From Fervidifonticultor_A tertius (GTDB lineage: Bacteria > Sysuimicrobiota > Sysuimicrobiia > Sysuimicrobiales > Humicultoraceae): 64,000 bases of DNA. Both the position numbers and the translations under genes were made by a program. A model generated the notes under the pieces. It was not told where the DNA came from. It saw only the letters and a program-made list of their open reading frames with translations, and made no database searches. Location of the stretch: contig JAVKIY010000001.1 of assembly GCA_031459235.1 (NCBI GenBank), positions 1-64,000 of the forward strand, given 5' to 3'. Positions 40,767-50,203 of the stretch are shown one piece after another. Each line of letters begins with the position of its first letter. The first letter of the stretch is position 1.

Positions 40767-41974
40767 CCGCCGGTGCCGGACCCGTCCGGCCGGCGGTAGA
40801 ACGCCTCGTCCATCCGGCTCTCGCCGCCCTCGGCGCGCAGCGCCGCCTCCCACTCGCGCCGGATGTGTGGATCCTCGTCCCAGTAGGGAATCGCGCTGCC
40901 GCCTTCCTCCAGGTGCATGGCGTTGCGGTCCAGCACTTGCTCGCCCGGCCGGCCCGGCTCGCGGCCGGTGCCGCGGCCGAACGGCCCGAACCACGCCATC
41001 AGCCGCAGTGGCCCGCGGCTGATCCCAAAGTGCTGGTGGAACCACTGGCCGCCCATCGGCGCCGCGCTGACCATGCCCACGGGCTCGTAGTCCTGGCGCA
41101 CCACCCATTCGGCGCGGCCGCTCTCCCAGGGCCGCGTGCCGGCCTCGCGCGGCCACGCGTAGGTGTACCCCTTCCCCTTCAGGCAAATGAGCACGGCGGC
41201 CGACTCGTGGGCGTGCGCCTTCGAGTAGCGGCCGGTCTCATGCTGGCCGATCCACAAGTAGAAGACGTTGCGGTCCAGCGCCGGCTCGAGCCGGCGGAAC
41301 CCTGGCGAGCGGCGGTTGTCCAGCGGCAGCGGGCAGTTCACCGCGTCGGGCACGATGTTGGTGCGCACCATCGCCAGGCCTCGGTGCGGGTCGGGCTCGA
41401 TGTCCTGGAGGTTGGCGCGGAAGTACCCTTCGCCGCCGTCGTAGCGGTCGCGGAACGCGTAGGGGCAGTTGAACACGAACTCGGCGTTCCCGAAGAGGTT
41501 GATGACCGATGGCGCGGTCGTGCCCACCAGCAGCAGCGCCGGCCCGGAGGCCATGCCGTTGATCAGCCGGTGGTGGGTGTTCAAGGGAATGGTGAACAGC
41601 GAGCCCGGCTGCCACTCGAAGACCTCGCGGCCGGGACCGTCGTCGGTCCACACCTCAGCCGCGCCGCGGCCCTCGACGACGAAGACCACCTCTTCGAAGA
41701 GGTGCCGCTCGGGCGCCAGCGCGGACGCTGGCGGGATCTCGACCACATAGCCGCCCCAGAGACCCTCGGTGCCGTAGAGCTGAATGAACGTGCCCCGGCC
41801 GCCCAGCCGGCGCCACGCGCCGAGCTCGAGGTCCTGCACCCGGCGCACCCCGATCCCGCGGTAGACGGGGATGCCTTCGGACGCCATGTAGGTGTCGTAT
41901 GGCGCGGGCGGCCGCCGCCACCGGCCCCACCCGGCGCGGTCGTAGCCGGTCGGCTCACGCCATGTCTTGGTCAT
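40763..41974 (-). CDS. Bicupin protein (paralogue of the gene at 45218)
   Basis: A 403-residue two-cupin protein. The first barrel shows APERHLFEEVVFVVEGRG and NTHHRLINGMASGPALLLV. The second shows YSKAHAHESAAVLICLKGKGYTYAW and QWFHQHFGISRGPLRLM, with several His for a metal. It shares many long blocks with the protein at 45218. Bicupins include gentisate-type dioxygenases, oxalate decarboxylases and unassigned enzymes, and no specific function can be claimed. It is coupled to the aldolase gene and lies downstream of the TTT transporter genes. Confidence 0.75.
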   Translation of the reverse strand: MTKTWREPTGYDRAGWGRWRRPPAPYDTYMASEGIPVYRGIGVRRVQDLELGAWRRLGGRGTFIQLYGTEGLWGGYVVEIPPASALAPERHLFEEVVFVVEGRGAAEVWTDDGPGREVFEWQPGSLFTIPLNTHHRLINGMASGPALLLVGTTAPSVINLFGNAEFVFNCPYAFRDRYDGGEGYFRANLQDIEPDPHRGLAMVRTNIVPDAVNCPLPLDNRRSPGFRRLEPALDRNVFYLWIGQHETGRYSKAHAHESAAVLICLKGKGYTYAWPREAGTRPWESGRAEWVVRQDYEPVGMVSAAPMGGQWFHQHFGISRGPLRLMAWFGPFGRGTGREPGRPGEQVLDRNAMHLEEGGSAIPYWDEDPHIRREWEAALRAEGGESRMDEAFYRRPDGSGTGG

Positions 41975-42014
41975 CGCGCTCCCTCGCGAGGCGGCTTTGC
42001 GTGCCTTGCGGCCG

Positions 42015-42500
42015 TCACCTGCCGAGCCAGCGCCACAGCAGGCCCTCGGCGAACGGCACGTGCAGCAATCGCACGAACAGCAGGTGGAACCCCAACGTCG
42101 CGCCCGCGGTCAGCGCCAGCGCGCCCGGCCAGCCCTCGCGCGCCTGCGCGCGCAGGTAGCCGAAGACGAACGCCGGCACGGCCACCGGGAAGCCGACGAG
42201 CAGGACGGCGAGGTAGAACCCGACGAGCCAGGCCACGGCCACCAGCGTCCGGCGCCGCGCGACGTCGGGCGCCACGTCGGCGGAGAGCGCGACGTCCATC
42301 GCCACAGCCTCCGACTCCTCGCGCCCGCGCAGGCTGAGCAGGGTCTCGCTGGCGGCCAGGAGGAGCAGCGGGATGCCCACGGCGCGCGGGTAGAGCGCGG
42401 CCTTGGCCGGCCAGCCCGCGGTCTGGACCAGGGCCCAGGCCGCGGCGAGCGCGACGCCGCCCGAGAACAGGACGCGGCCGTCCAGCCGGGCGGCCCTCAC
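42015..42500 (-). CDS. tctB: Tripartite tricarboxylate transporter small membrane subunit
   Basis: A 161-residue TctB-like protein with four hydrophobic helices: near residues 10-27, 37-55, 85-110 and 125-150, with LVGFYLAVLLVGFPVAVPAFVF as the clearest. It starts at GTG overlapping tctA (GTGA). With TctA it forms the membrane part of a secondary transporter that takes substrate from the binding protein TctC. TctB sequences are poorly conserved, so the call rests on size, topology and position. Confidence 0.85.
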   Translation of the reverse strand: MRAARLDGRVLFSGGVALAAAWALVQTAGWPAKAALYPRAVGIPLLLLAASETLLSLRGREESEAVAMDVALSADVAPDVARRRTLVAVAWLVGFYLAVLLVGFPVAVPAFVFGYLRAQAREGWPGALALTAGATLGFHLLFVRLLHVPFAEGLLWRWLGR

Positions 42501-44002
42501 GCGCCTTGCTCCCGCGCGGCTGCGCGCCGGTACTGCACCAGCGTCGAAGCGATCACCGCGACGGTCAACGCGATCAGCACGAGCACGACCGGCCGCAGGA
42601 GCCAGGCCGCGCCATAGCGCGCCACCGAGATCCACAGGTAGCGCTCCGCGATCTCGCCGAGCACGAACCCCAGCACGAGCGGGGCCCGCGGCCACTGGTA
42701 GCGCACCATGAGGTAGCCGAGGCCGCCAAAGACGAGCATCGTGACCACGTCGCCGGGGCTGTTGTTTGCGGTGTAGGCGCCCACGAAGGTCAGCAACGCC
42801 AAAATCGGGATCAGCAGCGGGCCGCGGATCGTGGTCAGCCGGGCCAGGTGGTTGAGCAGCGCCAGGCTCCCGCCCACCGCGACGACGTTGGCGAGCACGA
42901 TCGTCCAGACCATCGCCAGCGTCACGTTCAGGTGCTTCGTCAGCATGTCCGGACCGGGTGTGAGCCCCACCAGGAGGAACGCGCCGAGCAGGATCGCCAT
43001 CGCCGACGAGCCGGGCACCCCGAACGCCACGGTGGGCACGAGCGCGCCGCCCTCCTTGGAGTTGTTGGCGGCCCCCGGCCCGAGCACCCCGCGCACGTCG
43101 CCCTTCCCGAAGCCCCCCCGCTCGGCGGGCGGGACGCTCTGCGCGGCGTGCGCGTAGGCGACCCACTGCGCGACCCCGCCGCCGAGCCCGGGCACGACGC
43201 CGATGTAGGTGCCGATCAGGCTGCAGCGGACGGTCAGCCAGAAGTACCGGAAGGCGTCGCGGACGCCGGCGGCCACCCCGCCTAGGCGGCCGCGCGGGGC
43301 CTCGCCGGCGATCGCGGTGCCGCGCACAGCCAGGTCGATGATCTCCGGAATCGCGAAGAACCCGACTAGCACCGGCACCAGGTCGAGCCCGTCCCACAGG
43401 TACAACGACCCGAACGTGTAGCGGAAGTGGCCGGCCTGCGGGTCCTGACCGACCGACGCCAGGAACAGGCCGAGCGCGCCGGCCAGGAAGCCGCGCAGCA
43501 TCGCGCGCGGCCGGCGGCCGCTGAGCGAGGCGATGAACGCGATGCCCAGCACCGCGAGCATGAACAGCTCCGGCGAGCCGAACGTCAGCACGAGGGGCCG
43601 CACCACCGGAATGGCCGCCAACAGCGCGCCGGCGCCCACGATGGCGCCGACGAGCGAGCTGGCGAGCGCCGCGCCGAGCGCGCGGCCGGCCTCGCCGCGC
43701 TTCGCCATGGCGTGGCCGTCAAGGATCGTGGCCGCGGTGGTCCCCTCGCCCGGGATGCCAAAGAGGATCGAGGTGATGTCGCCGGTGGTGGAGACGACCG
43801 AGTGCATACCGAGCAGGAACGCGAACGCCGCCACCGGCTCCATGCGGTAGACGAACGGCAGCATGAGCGCGAGCGTCGTGCCGCCGCCCAGGCCCGGCAG
43901 CAGCCCTACCCAGAACCCCGCGACGACGCCGATGAGCATGAAGCTCAAGGCGTCCCACCTGAGGACCTCGAAGAGGGCGCCGACGAAGGCCTCGAGAAGC
44001 AC
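42497..44002 (-). CDS. tctA: Tripartite tricarboxylate transporter large membrane subunit
   Basis: A 501-residue polytopic protein with about 12 helices. Family blocks include GVVAGFWVGLLPGLGGGTTLALMLPFVY near the N-terminus, the second GTYIGVVPGLGGGVAQWVAYAHA repeat, and AANNSKEGGALVPTVAFGVPGSSAMAILLGAF. It moves carboxylates with cation symport. It starts at GTG 20 bases after the tctC stop and overlaps tctB. Confidence 0.92.
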   Translation of the reverse strand: MLLEAFVGALFEVLRWDALSFMLIGVVAGFWVGLLPGLGGGTTLALMLPFVYRMEPVAAFAFLLGMHSVVSTTGDITSILFGIPGEGTTAATILDGHAMAKRGEAGRALGAALASSLVGAIVGAGALLAAIPVVRPLVLTFGSPELFMLAVLGIAFIASLSGRRPRAMLRGFLAGALGLFLASVGQDPQAGHFRYTFGSLYLWDGLDLVPVLVGFFAIPEIIDLAVRGTAIAGEAPRGRLGGVAAGVRDAFRYFWLTVRCSLIGTYIGVVPGLGGGVAQWVAYAHAAQSVPPAERGGFGKGDVRGVLGPGAANNSKEGGALVPTVAFGVPGSSAMAILLGAFLLVGLTPGPDMLTKHLNVTLAMVWTIVLANVVAVGGSLALLNHLARLTTIRGPLLIPILALLTFVGAYTANNSPGDVVTMLVFGGLGYLMVRYQWPRAPLVLGFVLGEIAERYLWISVARYGAAWLLRPVVLVLIALTVAVIASTLVQYRRAAAREQGA

Positions 44003-44022
44003 GCGCCCGGCCTAGCCGCGAC

Positions 44023-45036
44023 TCACTCGAAGCGGAAGAACTGGCTGAACACCCTGACCACGTCGGGCGGCGCGGAGAGCACCTCCTGCACCGTACGCAG
44101 CGCCTGGTCGCCGGGCGTGAACTTGAGTTCGAACCCCGCCCGCTCGGCCTCGGCCTCGAACTCCGGGTCGGCCACCATGCGCCGGAACGCCTCGCGGTAG
44201 GCGGCGACGATCTCCGCGGGCGTGCCCGGCGGCAGCAGGAAGGGCCGGCCGACCACCTCGGGCACCGAGCGCAGGCGCATCACCGCCCTCGCGCGCGGGT
44301 CGCCGACCAGATCCTCGTCCACGGGCAGCCGCTCGATCGCCGGGACCGAGGCGAACCCGCGCACCAGCGGCCGGACCAGCCCGCGGTCGATGAACGCCTT
44401 GATCGACGAGTAGGAGCCCGCACGGCCGTCGGCCTCCTTGCGCTCGATCGCCAGCATGATGTCACCCGAGGAGCGGTAGCCGCTGATCAGGCGCAGGTTG
44501 AAGCCCGCGAGCGCCTTGAGCAACAGCGGGAAGTCGTACGTGCTGCCCCCGACGCTCGTGGCGCCGATGACCGGTGCCGGGTCGGCGCGCCGCAGGTCCG
44601 CGGGCGTCCGGAACGGCAGGTCGGCGCGCAGCGCCAGGATCGTGGTCTCGGTCGCCGGGCTCCCGATCCAGGCGAACCGGGCCATATCGAAGCGGATGCC
44701 CGGGGCCTTCACGAGCTGACCGAGGATCAGGTTGCGATTGACCGCGCCCACGGTCAGGCCGTCGGGTCGCGCCGCGCTGAAAACCTGGTTAGCGGCGACG
44801 ACGCTCGCCGCGCCGGGCAGGTTCTGGACGATGACCGTGGGATTGCCTGGCAAGAACCGGCCGAGGTGGCGCGCGACCAAGCGCGCCATGACGTCGTACC
44901 CACCGCCCGGCGGGTAGCCCACGATGATGGTGATCGTGCGGCCGGCAAACGAGGTCTGAGCCTGGGCGACCGTGCCCGCCGCCCACGTGAGCACGCTCAG
45001 GAGTACCACCAGCAGGACCGCCAACAACGCCTTCAT
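44023..45036 (-). CDS. tctC: Tripartite tricarboxylate transporter binding protein (Bug family)
   Basis: A 337-residue secreted binding protein with signal peptide (ALLAVLLVVLLSVLTWAAGTVAQAQ). TITIIVGYPPGGGYDVMARLVARHLGRFLPGNPTVIVQNLPGA is the Bug-family start with its pyrrolidone-like binding loop. Bug proteins bind carboxylates including aromatic acids. It is the first gene of tctC-tctA-tctB and is divergent from the bicupin gene at 45218, with 181 bases between them. A terephthalate- or benzoate-like ligand is possible but unproven. Confidence 0.9.
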   Translation of the reverse strand: MKALLAVLLVVLLSVLTWAAGTVAQAQTSFAGRTITIIVGYPPGGGYDVMARLVARHLGRFLPGNPTVIVQNLPGAASVVAANQVFSAARPDGLTVGAVNRNLILGQLVKAPGIRFDMARFAWIGSPATETTILALRADLPFRTPADLRRADPAPVIGATSVGGSTYDFPLLLKALAGFNLRLISGYRSSGDIMLAIERKEADGRAGSYSSIKAFIDRGLVRPLVRGFASVPAIERLPVDEDLVGDPRARAVMRLRSVPEVVGRPFLLPPGTPAEIVAAYREAFRRMVADPEFEAEAERAGFELKFTPGDQALRTVQEVLSAPPDVVRVFSQFFRFE

Positions 45037-45217
45037 GCGACGGGCCCCCTTCCGTCGTGACGGTGTTCGTGCGCGGTCGCGCTAGGAGTTTTTCCCGCGC
45101 GCGCGGTAATCCTCCCGGCGTCGGTCCCCGCCGCGGCCGGCGCCGGCGCGCGTCTGGCGGACGGTCGCGGCGTCGTGTACGCTGGCGGTAATCGAGGCAA
45201 GGGGAGGCGGACGGCGC

Positions 45218-46324
45218 ATGGCGAGCGAGACCCGGGCGCTCCCGGACGACTGGGGCCGCACCGGCTACACTGCGTTCCTCGAGGCGGAGGGCCTCCCGGT
45301 CGTGCGGGGCCTGGCCGTGGACGACCTGGCCGCGGTCGAGGTCGCGCCGTGGCCGCGGCTGGAGGCGCAAGGCGCCTACATCCAGCTCACCGGCACCGAG
45401 GACACCGACAACGCCTACATTCTCGAGCTCCCACCGGCGGGGTCCACGGCGCCCGAGCGGCACTTGTTCGAGGAGGTCGTCTTCGTCGTCGCCGGCCGCG
45501 GCTCGTGCGAGGTGTGGAACCAGGCCGGGGCCCGGCAGACCTTCGAGTGGCAGCGCGGGAGCCTGTTCGCCGTCCCGCTCAACACGTTCCACCGGCTGCA
45601 CAACGGGTCGGGCCGCCACCCCGCGCGGCTGCTCGCGGTGACCACCGCGCCGCTGATGATCAGCCTGCTGCGCAACCTGGCCTTCGTGTTCGACTGCCCC
45701 TTCGACTTCACCGACCGCTTCGCCGGCCAGCCCGACTACTTCGGCGCCGACGGCCCGGTCTACGTCCGGCCGCAGAGCACGCAACGCATCTGGGAGACCA
45801 ACTTCGTCGCCGACGTCTACCGGCTGGCTCTGCCCGAGTGGCACGAGCGCGGCGCCGGCGGCCGGCATATGAAGTTCGAGCTCGCGAACAACACGCTGGT
45901 GGCGCACAGCTCCGAGTTCCCGGTGGGCACCTACAAGAAGGCGCACCGCCACGGCCCCGGCGCGCACGTGATCATCCTCCACGGCCAGGGCCACACCCTG
46001 ATGTGGACCGACGAGCACGAGGCCTTCGAGGAGATCCCCTGGAAGCCCGGCACCATGCTGGTCCCGCCCGGCATGTGGTGGCACCAGCACTTCAACACCG
46101 GGCCGACACCGGCCCGCTACCTGGCGATCCGCTGGGGCAGCACCCGGTGGAAACTGACCCGCTATCTGGACCACCAGGGCATCGATCGGAGCGCGAAGGC
46201 GGGCGGCAACCAGATCGAGTACGCTGACCAGGACCCGCGCGTCCACCAGCTCTTCGTGGAGCGCTGCCGGGCCAACGGCGTCGAGGTGCGGATGGACGCG
46301 TTCGTGGCGCCCACGGCGCGGTAG
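45218..46324 (+). CDS. Bicupin protein (paralogue of the gene at 40763)
   Basis: A 368-residue two-cupin protein. First barrel: APERHLFEEVVFVVAGRG and LNTFHRLHNGSGRHPARLLAV. Second: YKKAHRHGPGAHVIILHGQGHTLMW and MWWHQHFNTGPTPARYLAIRWG. Blocks such as ERHLFEEVVFVV, FEWQ-GSLF and the FVF-CP-F-DR segment match the bicupin at 40763 closely, so the two are paralogues on either side of the TTT transporter. It is followed after 3 bases by eutA. The enzymatic role is unassigned. Confidence 0.78.
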   Translation: MASETRALPDDWGRTGYTAFLEAEGLPVVRGLAVDDLAAVEVAPWPRLEAQGAYIQLTGTEDTDNAYILELPPAGSTAPERHLFEEVVFVVAGRGSCEVWNQAGARQTFEWQRGSLFAVPLNTFHRLHNGSGRHPARLLAVTTAPLMISLLRNLAFVFDCPFDFTDRFAGQPDYFGADGPVYVRPQSTQRIWETNFVADVYRLALPEWHERGAGGRHMKFELANNTLVAHSSEFPVGTYKKAHRHGPGAHVIILHGQGHTLMWTDEHEAFEEIPWKPGTMLVPPGMWWHQHFNTGPTPARYLAIRWGSTRWKLTRYLDHQGIDRSAKAGGNQIEYADQDPRVHQLFVERCRANGVEVRMDAFVAPTAR

Positions 46325-46327
46325 CGG

Positions 46328-47794
46328 ATGCACGAGTTCGACGAGGACCACATCCACCTGGAGGGGGCCGAGGGCGCGGTCGTCTACGTGGGCGATCGCA
46401 TCGTGCTCACCAGCGTCGGGGTGGACATCGGGAGCTCCACCTCGCACATCATCCTTTCGCGCCTGGTGCTGGAGCGGCAGGGCGCGCGGCTGTCCAGTCG
46501 GTTCGCGGTGACCGACCGGGAGATCATCTACCGCTCGCCGGTGGTCTTCACGCCGTTTGCGCCCTCGGGCGCCATCGACGCCGCGGCGTTAGACCGCTTC
46601 ATCGCCGCCGCGCACGCCGAGGCCGGCATCCCGCGCGAAGCGGTGGACGCGGGCGCGGTGATCACCACGGGCGAGGCCGCGCTGCGCGAGAACGCGCGGG
46701 CCGTGGGTGAGCTGTTCTCGGCCGAGGGCGGCAAGTTCGTGTGCGCGACCGCCGGGCCGAACCTGGAGAGTTTGCTGGCGGCGCACGGCTCGGGCGCGGT
46801 CGCGCTGTCGCGCGGTGCGGAAGATCCTCTGCTCAACGTGGACGTGGGCGGCGGCACGACGAAGTTCGCGGTCTGCCGCGGCGGCCGGGTGGAGTACACC
46901 GCCGCCCTCCACCTGGGTGCGCGGCTGCTGGCCTGGGACCTACGCGGCGCGCTCGTGCGCGTGGAGGAGGCCGGCGGTCGCCTGGCCGAGGCGGCGGGCC
47001 TCGCCCCGCCGCGGCTCGGTGAGCGCGTCGGGGCGGCCGACCTCGACCGCCTGGCCGACCACATGGCTGCCTCGGTGCTGGCGGTCGCATCCGGCGATCG
47101 CGCGGGCGCACCGTGGATCACGCCGCCGCTGCCCGCGGCCCCGGCCTTTCGCCGCGTGGTCTTCTCGGGCGGCGTGGCCGAGTACATCTACGGCCGCGAG
47201 GCCCGAGAGTTCGGCGACCTCGGGCCGCGGCTGGCCGCCTCACTGCGCCGGCGCGCGGCCGCCGCGGGCCTCGAGCTGCTCGAGCCCCTCGAGGCGATCC
47301 GCGCCACCTGCATCGGCGCCTCGCAGTACACCGTGCAGCTCTCCGGCGACACGATTTTCGTCTCCGACCCCACGCTCCTCCCCGTGCGCAGCGTGCCCGC
47401 AGTCCGGCTGCGGCAGACCGGGCCGCCCGCCGCGGCGATCGCCGACGCGATACGGGCCGCGATGGCGCGCCTCGATCTCGACGGCGGCGAGGGGCGCTTC
47501 GCGCTCGCGGTCCACTGGCACCACGGCGCGGACTACGCCTCGCTGCGCGCGCTGTGCGAGGGAATCACCGCCGCGCTGCCGGGCCTGCGAGCGGGCGACC
47601 CGCTGGTCCTGGTCGTGGACGCGGACGTGGCCGGGCTGGTGGGCGCGCTGCTGCAGCAGGAATTCGGGGTGCGCGGGCCGATCGTCTGCATCGACCAGGT
47701 GCTGCTGCGGGAGTTCGACTACATCGACATCGGCCAGCCGCTGCCCGAGCAGAGCGTGGTGCCGGTGGTGGTGAAGAGCCTGGTGTTCCACTGA
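46328..47794 (+). CDS. eutA: EutA-like ethanolamine ammonia-lyase reactivating factor
   Basis: A 488-residue ATPase of the actin/Hsp70-like EutA family. SVGVDIGSSTSHIILSRLVLE holds the phosphate-1 loop, and LLNVDVGGGTTKFAVCRGG the second phosphate loop. AALHLGARLLAWD and VVFSGGVAEYIYGREAREFGDLG complete the fold, and length matches EutA. EutA swaps damaged adenosylcobalamin out of ethanolamine ammonia-lyase. No eutB, eutC or cobalamin gene is in the window, and it is paired with a bicupin gene 3 bases upstream, so the partner is uncertain. Confidence 0.85.
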   Translation: MHEFDEDHIHLEGAEGAVVYVGDRIVLTSVGVDIGSSTSHIILSRLVLERQGARLSSRFAVTDREIIYRSPVVFTPFAPSGAIDAAALDRFIAAAHAEAGIPREAVDAGAVITTGEAALRENARAVGELFSAEGGKFVCATAGPNLESLLAAHGSGAVALSRGAEDPLLNVDVGGGTTKFAVCRGGRVEYTAALHLGARLLAWDLRGALVRVEEAGGRLAEAAGLAPPRLGERVGAADLDRLADHMAASVLAVASGDRAGAPWITPPLPAAPAFRRVVFSGGVAEYIYGREAREFGDLGPRLAASLRRRAAAAGLELLEPLEAIRATCIGASQYTVQLSGDTIFVSDPTLLPVRSVPAVRLRQTGPPAAAIADAIRAAMARLDLDGGEGRFALAVHWHHGADYASLRALCEGITAALPGLRAGDPLVLVVDADVAGLVGALLQQEFGVRGPIVCIDQVLLREFDYIDIGQPLPEQSVVPVVVKSLVFH

Positions 47795-47834
47795 TGAAGG
47801 CGGCGATGCGGGGAGCCCAGTCAGTTGACCACGT

Positions 47835-49049
47835 TCACTGCCTCCGCAGATCGGGCACCATCGCCGTCGCCACGTTCGCGACCAGCACCGTCCCCGCGAT
47901 GAAGTAGAACACCGCCTCCAGCCCGTAGCCGTCGGCCAGCGCCCCGCCCAGGACCGGCGTAAACGTCGAGAACAACGCCTGCGCGGTGAACAGCGCGCCC
48001 ACCGTGGCGCCCTCCGCGTCGCGCGGCACCACGCCCAGCGCCCAGCGGAAGATGGCGGGGCGCATCGAGTAGACGAAGAATCCCAGCGGCGCGAGCACCG
48101 CGACGAACGTGGTCGCCGACCGCACGGCGATCACCGCCAGCACGACCAGACTCGTCACCAGCATCCCGGCGGTCGCGACGCGCTTGGGGCCGTAGCGGTC
48201 GGACAGCGTGCCCGACAGCGGCGTCGCCACCATGCCCGAGACCTGCAGGATCGTCAGGTAGACCCCCAGCAGCGGTGCCGGGACGCCCAGCGTGTAGACC
48301 AGGTACAGCGGCAGGAAGGTCGAAAGCCCGCTCTGGGTCATCGACCGGATTCCCGAGACCGCGGCGAGCACCACGAAGCTCGGGTTGCGGAGCATGGCAC
48401 GGAGGTTGCCCGCGTAGCCCCGGAGCGTACGTGCCGGCTGGCCCCCGGCGCCCTCGGCCGGCTGGAGCCGGGCGATCACCGCGAGGAGGAACAGCGCGAG
48501 CGGCAGGCCGGCGGCCACGTTGGCCACCAGCACGCCCCGCCAGGTCAGGGTCGCCACGAGAAACCCCGCGGCCAGGGGGGCGAGCGTCATCCCAGCGTTC
48601 GCGCCGACCTCGTGGAGCGCCAGTCCGTAGCCGCGCCGGTCCGGGTAGAGCACCGACAGCGTGGTGATCGCGGCCGGGTGCCACAGGAACATCGCCGCGC
48701 CGACCACCGCCATACACGCCACCATGACCGGCAGCGTCGGCGCCAGGGCCACGATCAGGTAGGGCAGCAGCGCGCCCACCAGCGAGACCGCCATGAAGCG
48801 GTCGCGCTGGCCCATCACGTCCACCAGCACCCCGGCCGGGATGTTCACCACGACGCTCATGAACTGACGCACGCTGACCAGCAGCCCCACCTGGCTGAAC
48901 GACAGCCCGAGGTCGCGCGCGATGAACGGCAGCAGCAGCGAGAACGCGGCGAGCGTGGTGTGGTTGAGCGCGTGGCCGCCCGCGATGGCCCACATGCCGG
49001 CGTTCGACCGGTCCGGGCGCGGAAGGCGCAGCCCCGCAAGCAGCGCCAT
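47835..49049 (-). CDS. MFS transporter
   Basis: A 404-residue protein with 12 predicted membrane helices. The loop 2-3 motif appears as SGTLSDRYGPKRVATAG in the second half and NIPAGVLVDVMGQRDRFMAV in the first. FSLLLPFIARDLGLSFSQVGLLVSVRQF is a typical first-helix pair, somewhat like fosmidomycin-resistance-type carriers. It follows the alcohol dehydrogenase gene by 22 bases and is the last gene of the leftward dioxygenase operon. It may export or import the dioxygenase substrate or product. Confidence 0.85.
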   Translation of the reverse strand: MALLAGLRLPRPDRSNAGMWAIAGGHALNHTTLAAFSLLLPFIARDLGLSFSQVGLLVSVRQFMSVVVNIPAGVLVDVMGQRDRFMAVSLVGALLPYLIVALAPTLPVMVACMAVVGAAMFLWHPAAITTLSVLYPDRRGYGLALHEVGANAGMTLAPLAAGFLVATLTWRGVLVANVAAGLPLALFLLAVIARLQPAEGAGGQPARTLRGYAGNLRAMLRNPSFVVLAAVSGIRSMTQSGLSTFLPLYLVYTLGVPAPLLGVYLTILQVSGMVATPLSGTLSDRYGPKRVATAGMLVTSLVVLAVIAVRSATTFVAVLAPLGFFVYSMRPAIFRWALGVVPRDAEGATVGALFTAQALFSTFTPVLGGALADGYGLEAVFYFIAGTVLVANVATAMVPDLRRQ

Positions 49050-49071
49050 GGCTAGGGGGGACCTCCGGCGC

Positions 49072-50178
49072 TCACGGGCTCACCACGACGTGGATGGCCG
49101 AGGGATCGGCGCGCTCGCCCTGCACCCGAAGCGCGCGGTCGGCCTCGGCGAGCGGGAAGGTATGCGTGCGCAACCGCTCGAGCGGGTAGCGGCCCGAGCG
49201 GATGATGCGCAGCGCATCCTCGACCGACTGGAAGTCGCGGCCCCGCACGCCTCGCACCGTGAGTTCGTGGCGGACGATCAAGTCGGTGAGCAGGCCGCCG
49301 GTGGCGCCGTGCTTGGATGCGGCGAGCACGACGGTCGCGCCCTTGCGCGCCACCGCGAGCGCCGCCTCCACGGTCTCGGGCGCACCGGGCGCCAGGTCCA
49401 CGACCACGTCCGCCATCGCCCCACCGGTGAGGTCGCGCACCGCCGTGACAACGTCGCCCGCAGCGGCGGCAACCGCGGTCGCGCCGAGCGCCTCCGCCGC
49501 CTCCAGCCGCGGCCCTCGCGACCGGCCGACCGCGACCACCCGGCCCGCGCCGCCCTCCACTGCGGCCACCACGCACCCCAGCCCGTGCGCGCCGGGGCCG
49601 AAGATCACCGCGGTGCCGCCGCGCGGCAGGCGGCCTTCCCGGAGGACCCAGCGGATGCCGTTCGAGATCGGGACGAACAGCGTGGCCAGGTGCGGGGCCA
49701 CCCCCTCGCCGACCGCGTGCACCAGGGCGCGCGGGTGCAGGTAGAGCACCTCGCTGAACCCGCCCCACAGCCCGGGCGGGAGGTCTACGGGTGTCGCGCC
49801 GTAGCGCAGGAACCCCTGGTCCCGCCGCGAGTCCGTGGCCTCGCACAGCGCCGGTCGGCCGCTGGCGCAGAACTCGCACGCCCCGCAGGGCAGGAACTCC
49901 TCGACGGCCACGCGGTCGCCCGGCCGCACCCGCCAGCGCGTCGCGGCGCGCTCGCCGACGGCGAGCACCCGCCCCACGATCTCGTGGCCGAGGATGATCG
50001 GACCCAGCGCGGCCCCGCGCCGCCGGGTGTAGAAGTCCCAGTCGGTGCCGCACAGCCCGCACGCTTCGACCGCGAGCAGGCCGTCGTCGGCGCCGGTCGC
50101 CGGGACCGGCAGCTCGCGCAACTCGGTAGAGAGCGGCGCGGTGGCCACCGCGGCCCGCGCGACCCTCCCGGCGCTCAT
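49072..50178 (-). CDS. Zinc-dependent alcohol dehydrogenase-family oxidoreductase
   Basis: A 368-residue medium-chain dehydrogenase. Catalytic zinc residues: Cys in EACGLCGTDWDF and GHEIVG. The structural zinc motif is PCGACEFCASGRPALC. The Rossmann loop is IFGPGAHGLGCVVAA. It oxidises an alcohol or diol with NAD(P). Placed behind a ring-hydroxylating dioxygenase, it could act on a side-chain alcohol or dihydrodiol-like product (inference). ATG 50178 is preceded by a 25-base gap to the small hypothetical gene. Confidence 0.88.
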   Translation of the reverse strand: MSAGRVARAAVATAPLSTELRELPVPATGADDGLLAVEACGLCGTDWDFYTRRRGAALGPIILGHEIVGRVLAVGERAATRWRVRPGDRVAVEEFLPCGACEFCASGRPALCEATDSRRDQGFLRYGATPVDLPPGLWGGFSEVLYLHPRALVHAVGEGVAPHLATLFVPISNGIRWVLREGRLPRGGTAVIFGPGAHGLGCVVAAVEGGAGRVVAVGRSRGPRLEAAEALGATAVAAAAGDVVTAVRDLTGGAMADVVVDLAPGAPETVEAALAVARKGATVVLAASKHGATGGLLTDLIVRHELTVRGVRGRDFQSVEDALRIIRSGRYPLERLRTHTFPLAEADRALRVQGERADPSAIHVVVSP

Positions 50179-50203
50179 CGCGGCCCTCGGGCGCGGGGCG
50201 CCA

